This document shows, one piece after another, positions 30,346-31,752 of a stretch of 31,752 nucleotides of DNA (position 1 is the stretch's first letter; the number at the start of each line of letters is the position of its first letter). The notes under the pieces are model-generated. The model was given only the letters and a program-made list of their open reading frames with translations, was not told the DNA's origin and did no database searches. The stretch is from an uncultured Dialister sp. Lineage in GTDB: Bacteria > Bacillota > Negativicutes > Veillonellales > Dialisteraceae. The position numbers were made by a program, and so were the translations under genes. The stretch covers positions 1 through 31,752 of the forward strand of contig UQQQ01000023.1 of NCBI GenBank assembly GCA_900543165.1, in the 5' to 3' direction.

Positions 30346-31632
30346 ATGACTACACTGATCCAAAACATCGGACTTTACCGGAACGGTAAAGTCACCGAAA
30401 ACCAGAATATTTCTTTAAACGGGAAATATATCAAAGATTTCCCGGAAAACCCAAAAGACGAAGACTATGCGGAAGTCATCGATGGGAAAGGTATGCTGGC
30501 CATGCCCGGGCTTGTGAATACCCACACCCACGTTGCGATGACACTGTTCCGCTCCTACGCCGACGATATGGAACTGATGGACTGGCTGCAGAACAAGATC
30601 TGGCCGGCTGAAGACCACCTTGACGACGACATCGTCTACTGGGGAAGCATGCTTGCTTTCGCAGAAATGATCCGCGGCGGCACCACCGCCTTCTGCGACA
30701 TGTACATGTTCATGGACTCCTGCGCGAAGGCAGCTGACAAAGCCGGTATCCGCGGAAATCTGGCTCGTGGCCTCGCAGGTATCAGCCCGAATGCACAAAG
30801 CGGCCTTCAGGAGAATATCGAGCTCTTCGAGAAATGGGAAGGCGCCGGAGACGGACGCTTCCATGTCATGCTCGGACCGCACGCTCCCTACACCTGCCCG
30901 CCGGACTACATTAGGCAGGTGCGCGACGAAGCGATGAAGCACGGCATCCCGATCCACATCCATCTCTCCGAAACAAAAGGGGAGGTAGAAAACTGCCTCA
31001 AGGAATACGGCAAGACACCGATCGCCCTCATGAATGACCTCGGTCTCTTCGAGCTGCCGACACTCGCAGCCCACTGCGTCCATGTGACCGACGAAGACAT
31101 AACCATCATGCAGGAAAAGCACGTCCGCGTCGCACATAATCCGGGCAGCAACCTGAAGCTCGCATCCGGCATCGCACCCGTCGTCAAGATGAGAAAAGCC
31201 GGCGTCACCGTCGGCCTTGGTACCGATGGCGCCTCCTCCAATAATAAGCTCGACATGTTCGCAGAAATGCGCCTCGCCTCCCTCATCCATAAAGCGAACA
31301 CCTACGATCCCTTCGCCATCACCGCGACCGAAGCCATGGAGATGGCGACCGTCGATGGCGCCAAATGCCTCGGCTATGATAACCTTGGCAAGCTGGAAAA
31401 GGGCGCACTCGCCGATATCATCCTCGTGGACAGAAGCGGCTTCCACTGGCATCCGCGCTTCGACAGCGTCTCCCTTGCCGTCTATGCCGGAAACTCCATG
31501 GACGTCGACACCGTCATCATCAATGGCAAGACCGTCATGCGTCATAAAGAGATGACGACCATCGACACAGAAAAACTCTATGCCGAAGTCGACCGCGTGA
31601 CAGAAAAGCTCTATGCTTTCAGCAAGAAATAA
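30346..31632 (+). CDS. mtaD: 5-methylthioadenosine / S-adenosylhomocysteine deaminase
   Basis: Amidohydrolase that converts the adenine moiety of MTA and SAH to hypoxanthine, giving methylthioinosine and S-inosylhomocysteine. 428 aa. Metal and catalytic residues: H60 and H62 (NTHTHVAM), H206 and E209 (HIHLSET), H246 (AAHCVHV), D294 (LGTDGASSNN). The N- and C-terminal beta-sandwich strands are present (PGLVNTH; ADIILVD). The family is that of Thermotoga TM0936, whose MTA/SAH activity is established. Guanine or cytosine deaminase is less likely from the SETKGEVENC and GASSNNKLDMF blocks. It follows ahcY after a repeat and ends at a strong terminator. Confidence 0.93.
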   Translation: MTTLIQNIGLYRNGKVTENQNISLNGKYIKDFPENPKDEDYAEVIDGKGMLAMPGLVNTHTHVAMTLFRSYADDMELMDWLQNKIWPAEDHLDDDIVYWGSMLAFAEMIRGGTTAFCDMYMFMDSCAKAADKAGIRGNLARGLAGISPNAQSGLQENIELFEKWEGAGDGRFHVMLGPHAPYTCPPDYIRQVRDEAMKHGIPIHIHLSETKGEVENCLKEYGKTPIALMNDLGLFELPTLAAHCVHVTDEDITIMQEKHVRVAHNPGSNLKLASGIAPVVKMRKAGVTVGLGTDGASSNNKLDMFAEMRLASLIHKANTYDPFAITATEAMEMATVDGAKCLGYDNLGKLEKGALADIILVDRSGFHWHPRFDSVSLAVYAGNSMDVDTVIINGKTVMRHKEMTTIDTEKLYAEVDRVTEKLYAFSKK

Positions 31633-31646
31633 ATGGTAGATATGCA

Positions 31647-31676
31647 AAAAGAACCTGCGAAAGCGGGTTCTTTTTT
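31647..31676 (+). terminator. Terminator of mtaD
   Basis: aaaagaacctgc-gaaa-gcgggttctttt: a 12-bp stem with one G-U pair, a GAAA tetraloop and a T-run to 31676. Confidence 0.93.
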
Positions 31677-31696
31677 GATGGAAGAGGGAAAATGAT

Positions 31697-31752
31697 GGGT
31701 TCAGGGTTGTGGTGGCGGCTTCGCCGCAGTATAAATCTGGCGATGCCCGAAG
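31697..31752. repeat. GCGGC-hairpin repeat unit, copy 3, cut by the window edge
   Basis: gggttcagggttgtggtggc, ggcttcgccgcagtataaat and ctggcgatgcccgaag: complement of 28838-28902 without its 9-base duplication. The palindromic core is gcggc-ttc-gccgc. It may continue beyond the window. Confidence 0.8.

Noticed and set aside
30415..31647. 410-codon minus-strand frame opposite mtaD
   Set aside because: Same shadow effect; low-complexity residue mix and no start signals.

Overview
This window reads as ordinary chromosome from an anaerobic Negativicutes (Veillonellaceae) bacterium; Dialister or a close relative is my best guess. The guess rests on gene content (2,3-BPG-dependent phosphoglycerate mutase, a PdtaS/PdtaR-like ANTAR two-component pair, FloA/NfeD, Thermotoga/archaeal-type AhcY with MtaD), a GC content I judge by eye as slightly above 50%, and AGGAGG-type ribosome binding sites. 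It is inference, not a database match. Every gene except one (a cold-shock protein) is on the + strand. No prophage, insertion sequence, CRISPR array, tRNA or rRNA was seen.

Layout. 1-445: tail of an AT-rich reading frame, a mosaic repeat and a strong terminator. 446-2891: pncA, thiL, gpmA. 2993-8697: patatin-like lipase, then tsaE, tsaB, rimI, tsaD (most of the t6A tRNA-modification set), then a HisKA_2 sensor kinase and its ANTAR response regulator. 8753-11316: UPF0173 hydrolase, an unrecognised helical protein, a compact unit for a 22-residue Cys-containing peptide with its own promoter and terminator, and folP. 11317-12017: a long repeat-filled spacer. 12018-18976: recJ, rel (bifunctional ppGpp enzyme), dtd, a glyoxalase-II-like hydrolase, an AI-2E family permease. 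19066-23004: fur, hisS, aspS. 23383-25185: nfeD and floA. 25292-25492: csp (minus). 25795-28492: hslO, an MTA/MTI-phosphorylase-like gene and mtnA, joined by ATGA overlaps. 28946-31632: ahcY and mtaD.

How the genes fit together. The last four metabolic genes deal with the two by-products of S-adenosylmethionine, methylthioadenosine (MTA) and S-adenosylhomocysteine (SAH). MtaD is predicted to deaminate both to inosine forms. The phosphorylase carries Asn where human MTAP has the adenine-reading Asp, and the AhcY carries a Lys where human SAHH has the Glu that reads the adenine amino group. I infer that both may act on inosine rather than adenosine compounds, so that a single deaminase feeds two 6-oxopurine-specific enzymes. 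MtnA is present but the rest of the oxygen-dependent methionine salvage pathway is not in the window.

The spacers carry a striking family of short modular repeats: heptamer arrays of the GTGACTA/TAGTCAC and GGTTCAA types, TTCTATAGG arrays, a GCGGC-TTC-GCCGC hairpin with a 'cttcgggcatcgcc' tag, a 'cattcctaattc' tail, and a 'gtcatttcgagcgaagtcgag' element. Copies occur in both orientations, and one inverted pair brackets ahcY-mtaD. The most novel-looking items are the small-peptide unit at 10239-10391, the possible inosine-based SAM by-product module, and this repeat family.
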